From Candidatus Fibrimonas sp. (lineage in GTDB: Bacteria > Fibrobacterota > Fibrobacteria > Fibrobacterales > Fibrobacteraceae), in the NCBI GenBank assembly GCA_031273195.1, contig JAISSJ010000172.1:1-36129 (forward strand): a stretch of DNA of 36,129 nt, in the 5' to 3' direction. Positions 1-6,797 of this stretch are shown one piece after another; the first letter of the stretch is position 1; every line of letters starts with the position of its first letter. The position numbers were made by a program, and so were the translations under genes. Below the pieces are notes generated by a model. That model was not told the DNA's origin. It saw only the letters and a program-made list of their open reading frames with translations, and did not search any database.

Positions 1-1018
1 TTTGCCCCACGCTCTCAAAGATTTTTTCCATGCTCAAAAAATGCTGCCTCGCCAAAATATCCGTTGGAACCATGCAAGCCGCCTGCTCCCCTGCCCCGCA
101 AACTCCAATCATCGCAAGCGTTGCAACAGCGGTTTTTCCGCTGCCAACATCACCCTGCAAAAGCGCATGAACCCGGGTGTCGCTTTTCAATCCGTCTTTT
201 ATCTGCTCCAAAACCTGAGCTTGCCCGGCAGTAAGGGAAAACGGCAGGCTGCTTTTTACAAGATCCATCTTTTGCAAATCCAGTTTTCTCGGAACCCCGG
301 AGTTGGCAAGCAAACGCCGCCGCCTGACCATTCGCAAGCAAAACGGCAACATCTCCAAAATTTTCATTTCCTTTTTAGCCGTGAAAATCTCTTCCCAAGT
401 TTGCGGGCAATGCAACCTTTTAAGATTATCTATCACGGGCAGCATTCCCAAAAACGATAACAATTCCGCGGGGCAAACATGCTCTTCGGGCGGCAAAACC
501 AATTTCAAATTTTTTTCAAAAAGCGACTTCATCAGTTTCGCAAAAAACTTGTTTTCCATCTTGGCATTTCTCATCGGTTCCGTTATGGGGTAAATGGGAA
601 CTATGCTGCCGCTGAACTCCTCGTCTTCTTCTATGGGTTGCATATCGGGGTGCGCCATCTGCATGGAACCAAAGACCACAGCCTTCCCGGCAACAACCCA
701 GCGCGTTCCGCTTTTCAACCGGCTTTTCCAATAAGATGTTGCGCTGAAAAAAACAATATCAATGCTGCCGCTCCGGTCTTGGAGCCTTGCTATTAACCTC
801 TGCCTGCCTCCCTTGCCGCCTTTCATCTCCGTGTGAACTATGTGCCCAATCAAAACAACCCGCTCGTCCTCCTTAACTTCCCTTATATCCGTTATGCGCC
901 GCTGGTCAAGCCAATCCCTTGGCAAATTCCGGAGCAAATCCCATAGCGTATCTATGCCGCATTCTTTTAATGCGGCTACTCTTTTAGGGCCAAGTCCGGG
1001 AATGGAGGAGAGAAGCAC
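1..1018 (-). CDS. recG: ATP-dependent DNA helicase RecG, N-terminal part (runs off left edge)
   Basis: RecG remodels stalled replication forks and branched recombination intermediates. Reading the minus strand from a GTG at 1018-1016 gives 339 open codons with no stop to the window edge. The start reads VLLSSIPGLGPKRVAALKE, a helix-hairpin-helix-like opening, followed by an OB-fold wedge region (around VLIGHIVHTEMKGGKGGRQR) and then the helicase Walker A motif GDVGSGKT at about residues 289-296, continuing MVPTDILARQHFLSMEKIF. Position of the Walker A and flanking residues fit RecG. The GTG start is preferred because TATTTTTACCCC, the start-proximal motif seen at other genes here, lies immediately upstream. 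The C-terminal helicase half is missing because the window ends. Divergent from the tRNA gene. Confidence 0.93.
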   Translation of the reverse strand, partial: MLLSSIPGLGPKRVAALKECGIDTLWDLLRNLPRDWLDQRRITDIREVKEDERVVLIGHIVHTEMKGGKGGRQRLIARLQDRSGSIDIVFFSATSYWKSRLKSGTRWVVAGKAVVFGSMQMAHPDMQPIEEDEEFSGSIVPIYPITEPMRNAKMENKFFAKLMKSLFEKNLKLVLPPEEHVCPAELLSFLGMLPVIDNLKRLHCPQTWEEIFTAKKEMKILEMLPFCLRMVRRRRLLANSGVPRKLDLQKMDLVKSSLPFSLTAGQAQVLEQIKDGLKSDTRVHALLQGDVGSGKTAVATLAMIGVCGAGEQAACMVPTDILARQHFLSMEKIFESVGQ

Positions 1019-1051
1019 GGGGTAAAAATAAAAAATTATATGCGGCAACCC

Positions 1052-1080
1052 TTGACAATAAGGGAGAAATTTGCTAAATT
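1052..1080 (+). promoter_or_regulatory. Promoter of tRNA-Ala
   Basis: TTGACA at 1052-1057 and TAAATT at 1075-1080 are separated by exactly 17 nt and lie 15 nt before the mature tRNA. This is a near-canonical housekeeping sigma promoter. Inferred from sequence only. Confidence 0.7.
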
Positions 1081-1095
1081 TACATGACTGATTCA

Positions 1096-1168
1096 GGGGT
1101 TATAGCTCAGTTGGTAGAGCATCACGCTGGCAGCGTGAGGGTCAGGAGTTCGAATCTCCTTAGCTCCA
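1096..1168 (+). tRNA. tRNA-Ala (anticodon GGC)
   Basis: A complete 73-nt cloverleaf can be folded by eye: acceptor GGGGTTA/TAGCTCC, D stem GCTC/GAGC, anticodon stem TCACG/CGTGA with loop CTGGCAG (anticodon GGC, reading GCC and GCU alanine codons), T arm AGGAG-TTCGAAT-CTCCT, and discriminator A. The acceptor contains G-U and U-G wobble pairs, including the G3-U70 pair that is the classic identity element for alanyl-tRNA synthetase. No CCA is encoded in the gene. Confidence 0.96.
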
Positions 1169-1182
1169 TTGTCAACGCCGAA

Positions 1183-1197
1183 TTTTCTACGTTTACC
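1183..1197 (+). promoter_or_regulatory. Start-proximal -10-like motif of the rhomboid gene
   Basis: TTTTCTACGTTTACC ends 3 nt before the ATG at 1201. It matches the motif family found at many gene starts in this window, and would give a leaderless or nearly leaderless mRNA if it is a -10 box. Confidence 0.5.
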
Positions 1198-1200
1198 TAA

Positions 1201-2004
1201 ATGCTAGGTCTCACTCCATTCAGATTCTTGCCTCGCCCTATGCAGGTGATTTTGCTGGTAAACATCGCAGTTTACCTGCTGTCTTGGGTTAAGGGAGGCT
1301 ATGTGCTTTGGTATGGAGCCTTTATGCCAAGCCGGGCGCATGAGCTATGGCGTTTTTTCAGCTACGCATTTGTGCATCTGAATTTTATGCACATTCTTTT
1401 TAATATGCTCATGTTCTGGATGTTCGCAACGGATGTTTGCAAAAGCCTTGGCGAAAGGAATTTCACCGTTCTTTATTTAATATCCGCCATATTCGCCGGC
1501 GTATTCAGCTTGTTTTTTTACACGCTCGGAATCATGGGGCATAACCCCATAGTAGGAGCTTCGGGTGCGCTATTTGGAGTTATGACGGCTTACGCATTTT
1601 TGTTCCCGGAACGAATTATTCTGATGTTCTTTATAATACCCATGAAAATAAAATACGCCATATGGATATTTGTGGCCATAGATCTGTTTATGGCAAATAA
1701 CAATGACGGCGTAGCGCATTATACCCATCTGGGCGGAGTTATTGCGGGCTACCTGTTTATGCAGGCTTGGTCAAGGCCAAAAAAGCAGCAAACGTTTTCA
1801 AGGGAATTTTTCAGGGAACAGGCGCAGCAATACAAGCAAAATCCTCCTTTGGAAGGCGAACTCTATAAGGGTTCTTCCGGCGTGAAAGAGGAACGGCTAA
1901 ATGAAATTTTGGAAAAGATAAATCACAGCGGTTTGCAATCCCTGAATCAGGAAGAACGTGATTATCTGCAATGGTTTGGGCAACAAAACAAAAGGAGAGG
2001 TTAG
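1201..2004 (+). CDS. Rhomboid family intramembrane serine protease
   Basis: A 267-residue polytopic membrane protein. Rhomboids cleave single-pass membrane proteins within the bilayer using a Ser-His dyad. Visible signatures are HILFN in the second helix (around residues 64-68), the catalytic GASGALFG with Ser121, and AHYTHLGG with the catalytic His at about 176; several hydrophobic helices span residues 15-190. The tail (residues 190-267) is hydrophilic and ends with a short helical segment around EERLNEILEKINHSG, a common cytosolic extension in Bacteroidetes/Fibrobacteres-type rhomboids. The start is set by a TTTTCTACGTTTACC motif just upstream. The stop codon lies 1 nt before the next ATG, so it probably forms an operon with the downstream kinase. 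The substrate is unknown. Confidence 0.92.
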   Translation: MLGLTPFRFLPRPMQVILLVNIAVYLLSWVKGGYVLWYGAFMPSRAHELWRFFSYAFVHLNFMHILFNMLMFWMFATDVCKSLGERNFTVLYLISAIFAGVFSLFFYTLGIMGHNPIVGASGALFGVMTAYAFLFPERIILMFFIIPMKIKYAIWIFVAIDLFMANNNDGVAHYTHLGGVIAGYLFMQAWSRPKKQQTFSREFFREQAQQYKQNPPLEGELYKGSSGVKEERLNEILEKINHSGLQSLNQEERDYLQWFGQQNKRRG

Positions 2005-2005
2005 A

Positions 2006-2989
2006 ATGAAACGAGCAATTGGCATTGGTGCAGCTTTGGTAGATCTGGTGGTTTCGGTTAGCGAAGACTGGATTATCCGGCAAAAAAAACCAAAAGGCGG
2101 CATGAGCCTTATGAACTGGGGTGAAATGGGGCGCATTCTGGGTAATGTGGAGGATATTGCCACAATACCCGGTGGCTCGGCTAGCAACACCATGATAGGC
2201 TTATCCAGGCTTGGGGCACCGGCTCGCTTCATATGCAAGGTTGGCAACGACGATTTAGGCGATGTATATTCGCAAAACCTTTGTAACAACGGAGTGAAAA
2301 GTTATGTGCGCAAAAGCTCAACCCCAACAGGGACTGTGCTATCCGCTGTAACGCCGGACGCCCAGCGCACCATGTACACCTACACAGGAGCCTCAGCGGA
2401 ACTCTTGCCAACGGAAATCAGCGATATGCCCTTCCATGAGGCCGATGTTGTTTATTTGGAAGGCTACTTGGCATACAATCCGTCAATGCTTTTGCACTGC
2501 ATTCATGTAGCAAAGAGCAACGGTTTGGAAGTGGTTTTGGACTGCGGTTCCTTTGGCGTTGTAAAAGACTGCCGTTTTTTAATAGACAAGCTGATAGAGG
2601 ACCAGAGCATAGATATTATAATAGCAAACGAGGACGAAGCCCGCACTTTGACAAACGTAGAAGAAGATTTGGCCTGCACGGAAATGACTAGAATAGCTAA
2701 AATAGCCGTTGTTAAACTTGGCAAAAGAGGCTCAATAATCGGCGAAAAAGGCAATATTATAAAAGTAAGCGCGCCTAATACTCAAGCCATAGATACCACA
2801 GGCGCAGGAGACCTTTGGGCTGCGGGTTTTTTATACGGCTATTTAAATAGCTGGCCGCTTGAAAAATGCGGCGAGCTGGCCTCTGCAACCGCTGCGGAAG
2901 TTATACAGGTTATGGGTTCCATTATTCCGGATGCCGGCTATGAAAGGCTGATTAAAATCCGCGATAAAATATCCGCAAGCCTAAAGTAA
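2006..2989 (+). CDS. PfkB-family carbohydrate/nucleoside kinase, adenosine-kinase-like
   Basis: A 327-residue ribokinase-fold kinase. The first PfkB signature is visible as GGSASNTMIGLSRLG (about residues 56-70) and the second, holding the catalytic Asp and anion hole, as DTTGAGDLWAAGF (about residues 262-274). The LDCGSFGVVK and ANEDEA segments resemble bacterial proteins annotated as adenosine kinase, so phosphorylation of adenosine or a related nucleoside or sugar is the best guess; substrate cannot be fixed from sequence. The ATG at 2006 is chosen over an upstream in-frame ATG at 1958 because a good Shine-Dalgarno (GGAG at 1994-1997) is 8 nt away and homology begins there. It starts 1 nt after the rhomboid stop codon, consistent with translational coupling. 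Confidence 0.85.
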   Translation: MKRAIGIGAALVDLVVSVSEDWIIRQKKPKGGMSLMNWGEMGRILGNVEDIATIPGGSASNTMIGLSRLGAPARFICKVGNDDLGDVYSQNLCNNGVKSYVRKSSTPTGTVLSAVTPDAQRTMYTYTGASAELLPTEISDMPFHEADVVYLEGYLAYNPSMLLHCIHVAKSNGLEVVLDCGSFGVVKDCRFLIDKLIEDQSIDIIIANEDEARTLTNVEEDLACTEMTRIAKIAVVKLGKRGSIIGEKGNIIKVSAPNTQAIDTTGAGDLWAAGFLYGYLNSWPLEKCGELASATAAEVIQVMGSIIPDAGYERLIKIRDKISASLK

Positions 2990-3009
2990 TTACTAAATTA
3001 CACTCTGTT

Positions 3010-4581
3010 ATGCGAAAAATAATTGCTATACTTGCTATTGTATCGCTCGCTGTCCTGTGCTTTGCGCATGATAAAGGCGTTGGTGTTTTGTCTGTGGAGA
3101 GTTCCGAACCCGCAGGGGTGTGGCTTAACGGGGAAGCTGTGGGCGTTACGCCGTTTACAATGGAAGTTCCCGCAGGCTGGGTAGTTTACACCATACGCTC
3201 TCCGGGCTATTGGACAGAAGTCTTTCTTGCACACATTAAGCACGGCGAGGAACATAAGCAAAATGTGCAATTGAAAAAATCCGGGCAACCGGCGAGCGAA
3301 ATGCCCGAAATATCGCATATAAACGACTTAAGAACTTTGGAAAGCCTGTACGACAGCCTGTTTAAGCGTAAATCTGCCGCAACGCTGGATTCCGTTTGCA
3401 TTGCTGCTTTCGTAGCTGATTATCCCCTTCCGGCTTCCCCACATGATTTGCCGGGCGAAACCGCCGCCGAATACCACCATTATTACAATACTTATAACCG
3501 TGAAAAAGAGCTGTCATTCAACGAGTGGCATGCGAACTGTTCCGGCCCGATAGAGCAAAATATGAATGGAATTTTAGGGCGCATAAACCAGCTTGGGGCA
3601 AATCAAGTGAGCGGTTTTGTTCCGGCTTCAGGCGGAAAATTTGAATCCGCAGCGGCTTCAAACGGTTTAAAAGGCAATTTGGAACTCAATTTTCGCTCAC
3701 CGGATGGGCGCGCAGATGTTATTTGGAAAGGTGCCTGGGAAAATGATTTTTTAACGGGCGATGCTCTGGTAAGAGCCTTAACTGCCAGCGCTCCTGCGGC
3801 ACTGGCTTTTTTAACCGTTCAAAACCAAACCGTATGGATTCCCGTTGAAGGCGGTTTTTCAAGGCATTTTTACAAATATTACGATTTGAATATATCCTGG
3901 AACGGCTTGCTGATTCCGATGAAAGGCAGTTTTTCTTTGCCGGAATGGCTGGCAGGTGTAGTAGCTCCCAAAGATTCCTTGGAGCCACAGCCGCAGCCTC
4001 CCGCCGAAGAACCGGCAACCCCCAAACCCTTGCTGGCAAAAATACCCGGCGGCAATTTAACATACAAGGGCAAAGACCTGCAAATAAAGCCCTTTGCCAT
4101 AAACATAAGCGCAATAGACCAGGGCTTATACAAGGACAAATGCGGAAAAAAGGATTTTAACAAATACAAAGGCGATTCGTTGCCCGCCCACAGCGTTAAC
4201 TGGAAAGAAGCGAACAGTTGTTGCATTGCGCTGGGCGGCGAGCTTCCTACTGAAGCTGAGTGGGAATATGCCGCAAGGGCAGGCTCTCCGGCTAATTATA
4301 TATGGCCAAATAATGCAAATCCAAAGGATTACGCCGAATTCAACGGCAAAAAACCTGTTGCCGTTGCCGGCAAAAAACCAAATGGCTGGGGCCTTTACGA
4401 TATGTTTGGCAACGTTGCCGAATGGGTTAAGGACGACGGCTTTTGGTTTGGCAAATACAAATACCTGAAAGGCGGTAGCTGGAAATCCGGCGAGAGCGAC
4501 TTGAATATTGAAAACAGCGAAGAAGAAGACGCGCGCTATTGGGGAACTCACACCGGATTCAGGTGCGTGTTTAAGAATTAA
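3010..4581 (+). CDS. Secreted PEGA-domain and FGE-sulfatase (SUMF1)-like protein
   Basis: A 523-residue exported protein of unknown substrate. The N terminus is a signal peptide (MRKIIAILAIVSLAVLCFA). Residues about 24-95 form a PEGA-type domain (SVESSEPAGVWLNGEAVGVTP), usually a surface-layer associated beta module. The middle (about 100-330) is unrecognised. After a Pro/Gln/Glu-rich linker the C-terminal portion (about 345-523) carries formylglycine-generating-enzyme-like hallmarks: LPTEAEWEYAARAG, GLYDMFGNVAEWVKD, KGGSWKSG and TGFRCV. True FGE uses paired cysteines or copper; only the RC near the end is retained, so a binding or structural role is likelier than sulfatase activation. A TAAATT box at 2994-2999 lies 10 nt before the ATG. 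Converges with the decarboxylase gene with only 9 nt between them. Confidence 0.8.
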   Translation: MRKIIAILAIVSLAVLCFAHDKGVGVLSVESSEPAGVWLNGEAVGVTPFTMEVPAGWVVYTIRSPGYWTEVFLAHIKHGEEHKQNVQLKKSGQPASEMPEISHINDLRTLESLYDSLFKRKSAATLDSVCIAAFVADYPLPASPHDLPGETAAEYHHYYNTYNREKELSFNEWHANCSGPIEQNMNGILGRINQLGANQVSGFVPASGGKFESAAASNGLKGNLELNFRSPDGRADVIWKGAWENDFLTGDALVRALTASAPAALAFLTVQNQTVWIPVEGGFSRHFYKYYDLNISWNGLLIPMKGSFSLPEWLAGVVAPKDSLEPQPQPPAEEPATPKPLLAKIPGGNLTYKGKDLQIKPFAINISAIDQGLYKDKCGKKDFNKYKGDSLPAHSVNWKEANSCCIALGGELPTEAEWEYAARAGSPANYIWPNNANPKDYAEFNGKKPVAVAGKKPNGWGLYDMFGNVAEWVKDDGFWFGKYKYLKGGSWKSGESDLNIENSEEEDARYWGTHTGFRCVFKN

Positions 4582-4590
4582 AAATGATTC

Positions 4591-5724
4591 TCAACCGAGC
4601 CTGTCCCTGAAGCTCTCGTAAGTGAATTCTTTTAAAAGGTGGAATTTATCGTCTTTCCAAATCCCTATTGACGGGTGTTTAACCCCGTTGAAGAAAGTTG
4701 TTTTTACAATTGTGTAGTGAATCATATCCAGGAAAATTATCCGGGAGCCTACATTCAAAGGTTCATCAAAGGAATAATCTCCGGCAATATCTCCGGCCAA
4801 GCAGGAATTGCCGGCCAAACGGTAAGTGTGTTTTTTTATTCCGAGCATTGCGCTGTCAACAACCATGGGACGGTAAGGCATCTCCAGGCAATCCGGCATA
4901 TGAGCCGGTACCGATACATCTAAAATGGCTATGTCTATCTCGTTATGCACAATATCCAAAACACTGGATACCAGTTCGCCGGTTTGCCAGCCAACGGCTT
5001 CTCCGGGTTCCAAAAAGATTTCAACTCCCGGATATTTTTCATGAAACCTATTCAAAATCTCTATAAGTTTTTGAACATTGTAATCCACCCTGGTTATGTG
5101 ATGGCCGCCGCCGAAATTAATCCATTTCATTTGGGGAATCCACTCTCCGAAATTCTCCTCCACCTTTTCCAGCACGGCTTCCAAAGCATCTGCATCCTGC
5201 TCGCAAAGCACATGGAAATGCAGGCCCTCAATACCGTCCAAAAGTTCCGGCTTGAACTCCTTTCTTGTAACCCCAAGCCGGCTGTAGCGGCCTGCCGGGT
5301 TGTACAAATCCACCTCAACGGTTGAAAACTCCGGGTTTATTCTTATTCCTGCGCTCACTTTTCTTTTCAAGGTTTCTTTTTTGAACAATTCCCACTGCGA
5401 AAAACTGTTGAAGGTTATATAGGTGGAATGGCTTAAAATATGTTCTATTTCATCCGTTCTATATGCAGGGGCGCATACATGCACTCCCTTTCCCATCTTC
5501 TGGCTGGCGAGCAAAACCTCGTTCAAGCTGCTTGCGGTAGCTCCGGACAAATAATGCGAAACCAGCGGAAATGTTTTCCATAAGCCAAAACCCTTTAACG
5601 CGCATATAACCTTGGCGTTCCCCTCTTTTTGCACCCTGTCCAGAATTTCCAAATTATATACAAGCCGGCTTTCTTCAAGCACATAACAAGGCGAAGGAAT
5701 AACGGAGTAATCTATCAATTTCAA
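4591..5724 (-). CDS. nspC: Carboxynorspermidine decarboxylase
   Basis: A 377-residue PLP enzyme of the alanine-racemase fold (type III), related to DAP decarboxylase. It decarboxylates carboxyspermidine/carboxynorspermidine to spermidine/norspermidine in the alternative polyamine route. Family marks are CALKGFGLWKTF with the PLP lysine at about 44, GATASSLNEVLLA, FHVLCEQ, INFGGGHHITR, FLEPGEAVGW (phosphate/pyridoxal contacts), and the substrate-side NSCLAGDIAGDY cysteine loop. Length is typical. Its ATG overlaps the stop of the upstream deoxynucleoside kinase by 4 nt (5721-5724), so the two are translationally coupled. The partner carboxynorspermidine dehydrogenase is not in this window. Confidence 0.93.
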   Translation of the reverse strand: MKLIDYSVIPSPCYVLEESRLVYNLEILDRVQKEGNAKVICALKGFGLWKTFPLVSHYLSGATASSLNEVLLASQKMGKGVHVCAPAYRTDEIEHILSHSTYITFNSFSQWELFKKETLKRKVSAGIRINPEFSTVEVDLYNPAGRYSRLGVTRKEFKPELLDGIEGLHFHVLCEQDADALEAVLEKVEENFGEWIPQMKWINFGGGHHITRVDYNVQKLIEILNRFHEKYPGVEIFLEPGEAVGWQTGELVSSVLDIVHNEIDIAILDVSVPAHMPDCLEMPYRPMVVDSAMLGIKKHTYRLAGNSCLAGDIAGDYSFDEPLNVGSRIIFLDMIHYTIVKTTFFNGVKHPSIGIWKDDKFHLLKEFTYESFRDRLG

Positions 5725-6434
5725 TTGTTCCAGCTTAAATAGGTGTTCTGGGTAATAGGTTCATCTACGGCTTTTTTTATGGAATTTACAATAGAAGATA
5801 CGGGTGAAGATTCATGCACAAAATCCACGTTGTTCACATCTATTATCAAAACGGGGCTTGTCTTGTAGTGGAAAAAATAGCGGTCGTACAAAATGGTTAA
5901 TTTATGCAGGTAATCTTTTGTTATGCCTTTATCTACATCGCTGTCTTTTAGCCTCAACTGCTCTGTTTGCCTCAGTCTGCTTTGGACTCTGCGGTAGAGG
6001 GTTTCCTCACCGGCTCTTAAATAAACGACAAAATTGGGATTGATGATTTTTTTTGAAGATTCAAGGAGAATACTGCGCATTTTCTGGTAGAGTTTCCATT
6101 CCTGTTCGTCTTCTATGGTTAATTCCGCAAAAATATCGTTTTTTTCAAATATAAAATCAGATACATAGAGCTTGTTTTCCGCAAACATATCCGGCTGCCT
6201 AAGGTTTTTTTGCAAAACTCCAAACTGCTTGTAGCGGGAGAGCATAAAGGCTATTTGCGTTTGAAAGGCATATTTTCTCTTGTCACCGTAAAATTTCTCC
6301 AAAAACGGGTTTGGCTCCAATTCCTCTCTGAAAGAGTACAGAGTTTGCTTGCCGTATTCCTTTTCAAGAGCATCTATTAGCGCAGACTTCCCAACGCCTA
6401 TGGGACCTTCTATTGCGATGAAAGCGGAGTTCAT
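5721..6434 (-). CDS. Deoxynucleoside kinase (dAK/dGK-like)
   Basis: A 237-residue P-loop kinase that phosphorylates deoxynucleosides for salvage. The N terminus contains the P-loop GPIGVGKS (residues 10-17), followed by REELEPNPFLEKFY and QTQIAFMLSRYKQ, which match the substrate-binding helices of bacterial deoxyadenosine/deoxyguanosine kinases; the LID arginines appear in LRAGEETLYRRVQSR. Whether purine or pyrimidine deoxynucleosides are preferred cannot be told. The ATG is preceded by TTTTCTACATTACCCC, the start-proximal motif, inside which lies a 14-bp palindrome (6449-6462). First gene of a two-gene unit with nspC. Confidence 0.88.
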   Translation of the reverse strand: MNSAFIAIEGPIGVGKSALIDALEKEYGKQTLYSFREELEPNPFLEKFYGDKRKYAFQTQIAFMLSRYKQFGVLQKNLRQPDMFAENKLYVSDFIFEKNDIFAELTIEDEQEWKLYQKMRSILLESSKKIINPNFVVYLRAGEETLYRRVQSRLRQTEQLRLKDSDVDKGITKDYLHKLTILYDRYFFHYKTSPVLIIDVNNVDFVHESSPVSSIVNSIKKAVDEPITQNTYLSWNN

Positions 6435-6448
6435 ATTCAGGGGTAATG

Positions 6449-6462
6449 TAGAAAATTTTCTA
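6449..6462. promoter_or_regulatory. 14-bp palindrome TAGAAAATTTTCTA, copy 1, at kinase promoter
   Basis: A perfect palindrome. On the minus strand its right half forms the start of the TTTTCTACATTACCCC motif preceding the deoxynucleoside kinase. It also supplies the stop codon (6460-6462) of the neighbouring coiled-coil protein gene. The same 14-mer recurs at 6771-6784. It may be a regulator site or simply a symmetrical upstream extension of the -10 element. Confidence 0.45.
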
Positions 6463-6759
6463 AGCTAACTTGTAATGCTCTTTTAGTTGCCCTTTAAGCT
6501 CTGCGTTTTCTGTTCGCAATTTGTCTATTTCGGACTTTAACTTGTCTATTTCGTTCCTCAATTCCTTAATTTCCATTTTTAATTCTCTGATTTCATTAGT
6601 TGAGGATTCCCATAAACCCTTCCACGCCATAACCGATTGCGTTAATGCCTCCAACTGGTTATCCTGCCTATCCTTGAAAAATTTAGCCAAAACAGTCAGT
6701 ATAGCCGCTATACCAGCCAAGCCTCCTATTGCGCTTACATATACGAATATTTGCTCCAC
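6460..6759 (-). CDS. Small membrane-anchored coiled-coil protein
   Basis: A 99-residue protein of no recognised family. Residues about 5-27 (FVYVSAIGGLAGIAAILTVL) form one transmembrane helix; residues about 56-93 are a heptad-rich coiled coil (repeats of E-x-x-x-L, for example IDKLKSEIDKLRTENAELKG). It probably sits in the inner membrane with the coil in the cytoplasm or periplasm. The start is GTG at 6759-6757, supported by TTTTCTATATTTATAGGC directly upstream. It is divergent from the metX-metW-guaA gene through a 38-bp region holding a perfect palindrome. Similar small TM-coil proteins act as scaffolds or spanins, but nothing here proves a role. Confidence 0.7.
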   Translation of the reverse strand: MEQIFVYVSAIGGLAGIAAILTVLAKFFKDRQDNQLEALTQSVMAWKGLWESSTNEIRELKMEIKELRNEIDKLKSEIDKLRTENAELKGQLKEHYKLA

Positions 6760-6770
6760 GCCTATAAATA

Positions 6771-6784
6771 TAGAAAATTTTCTA
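6771..6784. promoter_or_regulatory. 14-bp palindrome TAGAAAATTTTCTA, copy 2, between divergent genes
   Basis: Identical to the palindrome at 6449-6462. Each half merges into a start-proximal -10-like motif: TTTTCTATATTTA on the minus strand for the coiled-coil gene and TTTTCTAAATTCCC on the plus strand for the fusion gene. The two divergent promoters therefore share one symmetric core, only 14 nt from the plus-strand ATG. Confidence 0.5.
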
Positions 6785-6797
6785 AATTCCCAAAACC

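Noticed and set aside
2-460. Plus-strand ORF of 152 codons at the left edge
   Set aside because: It is antisense to a clear RecG reading frame with the GDVGSGKT motif; no signal or motif of its own.
1958-2005. Upstream in-frame start for the PfkB kinase
   Set aside because: Lies inside the rhomboid gene; the ATG at 2006 has a GGAG ribosome site and begins the family homology.
6760-6797. Purine or SAM riboswitch before the MetX-MetW-GuaA gene
   Set aside because: Only 38 bp separate the divergent genes and the promoter box is 14 nt from the ATG; there is no space for a riboswitch.
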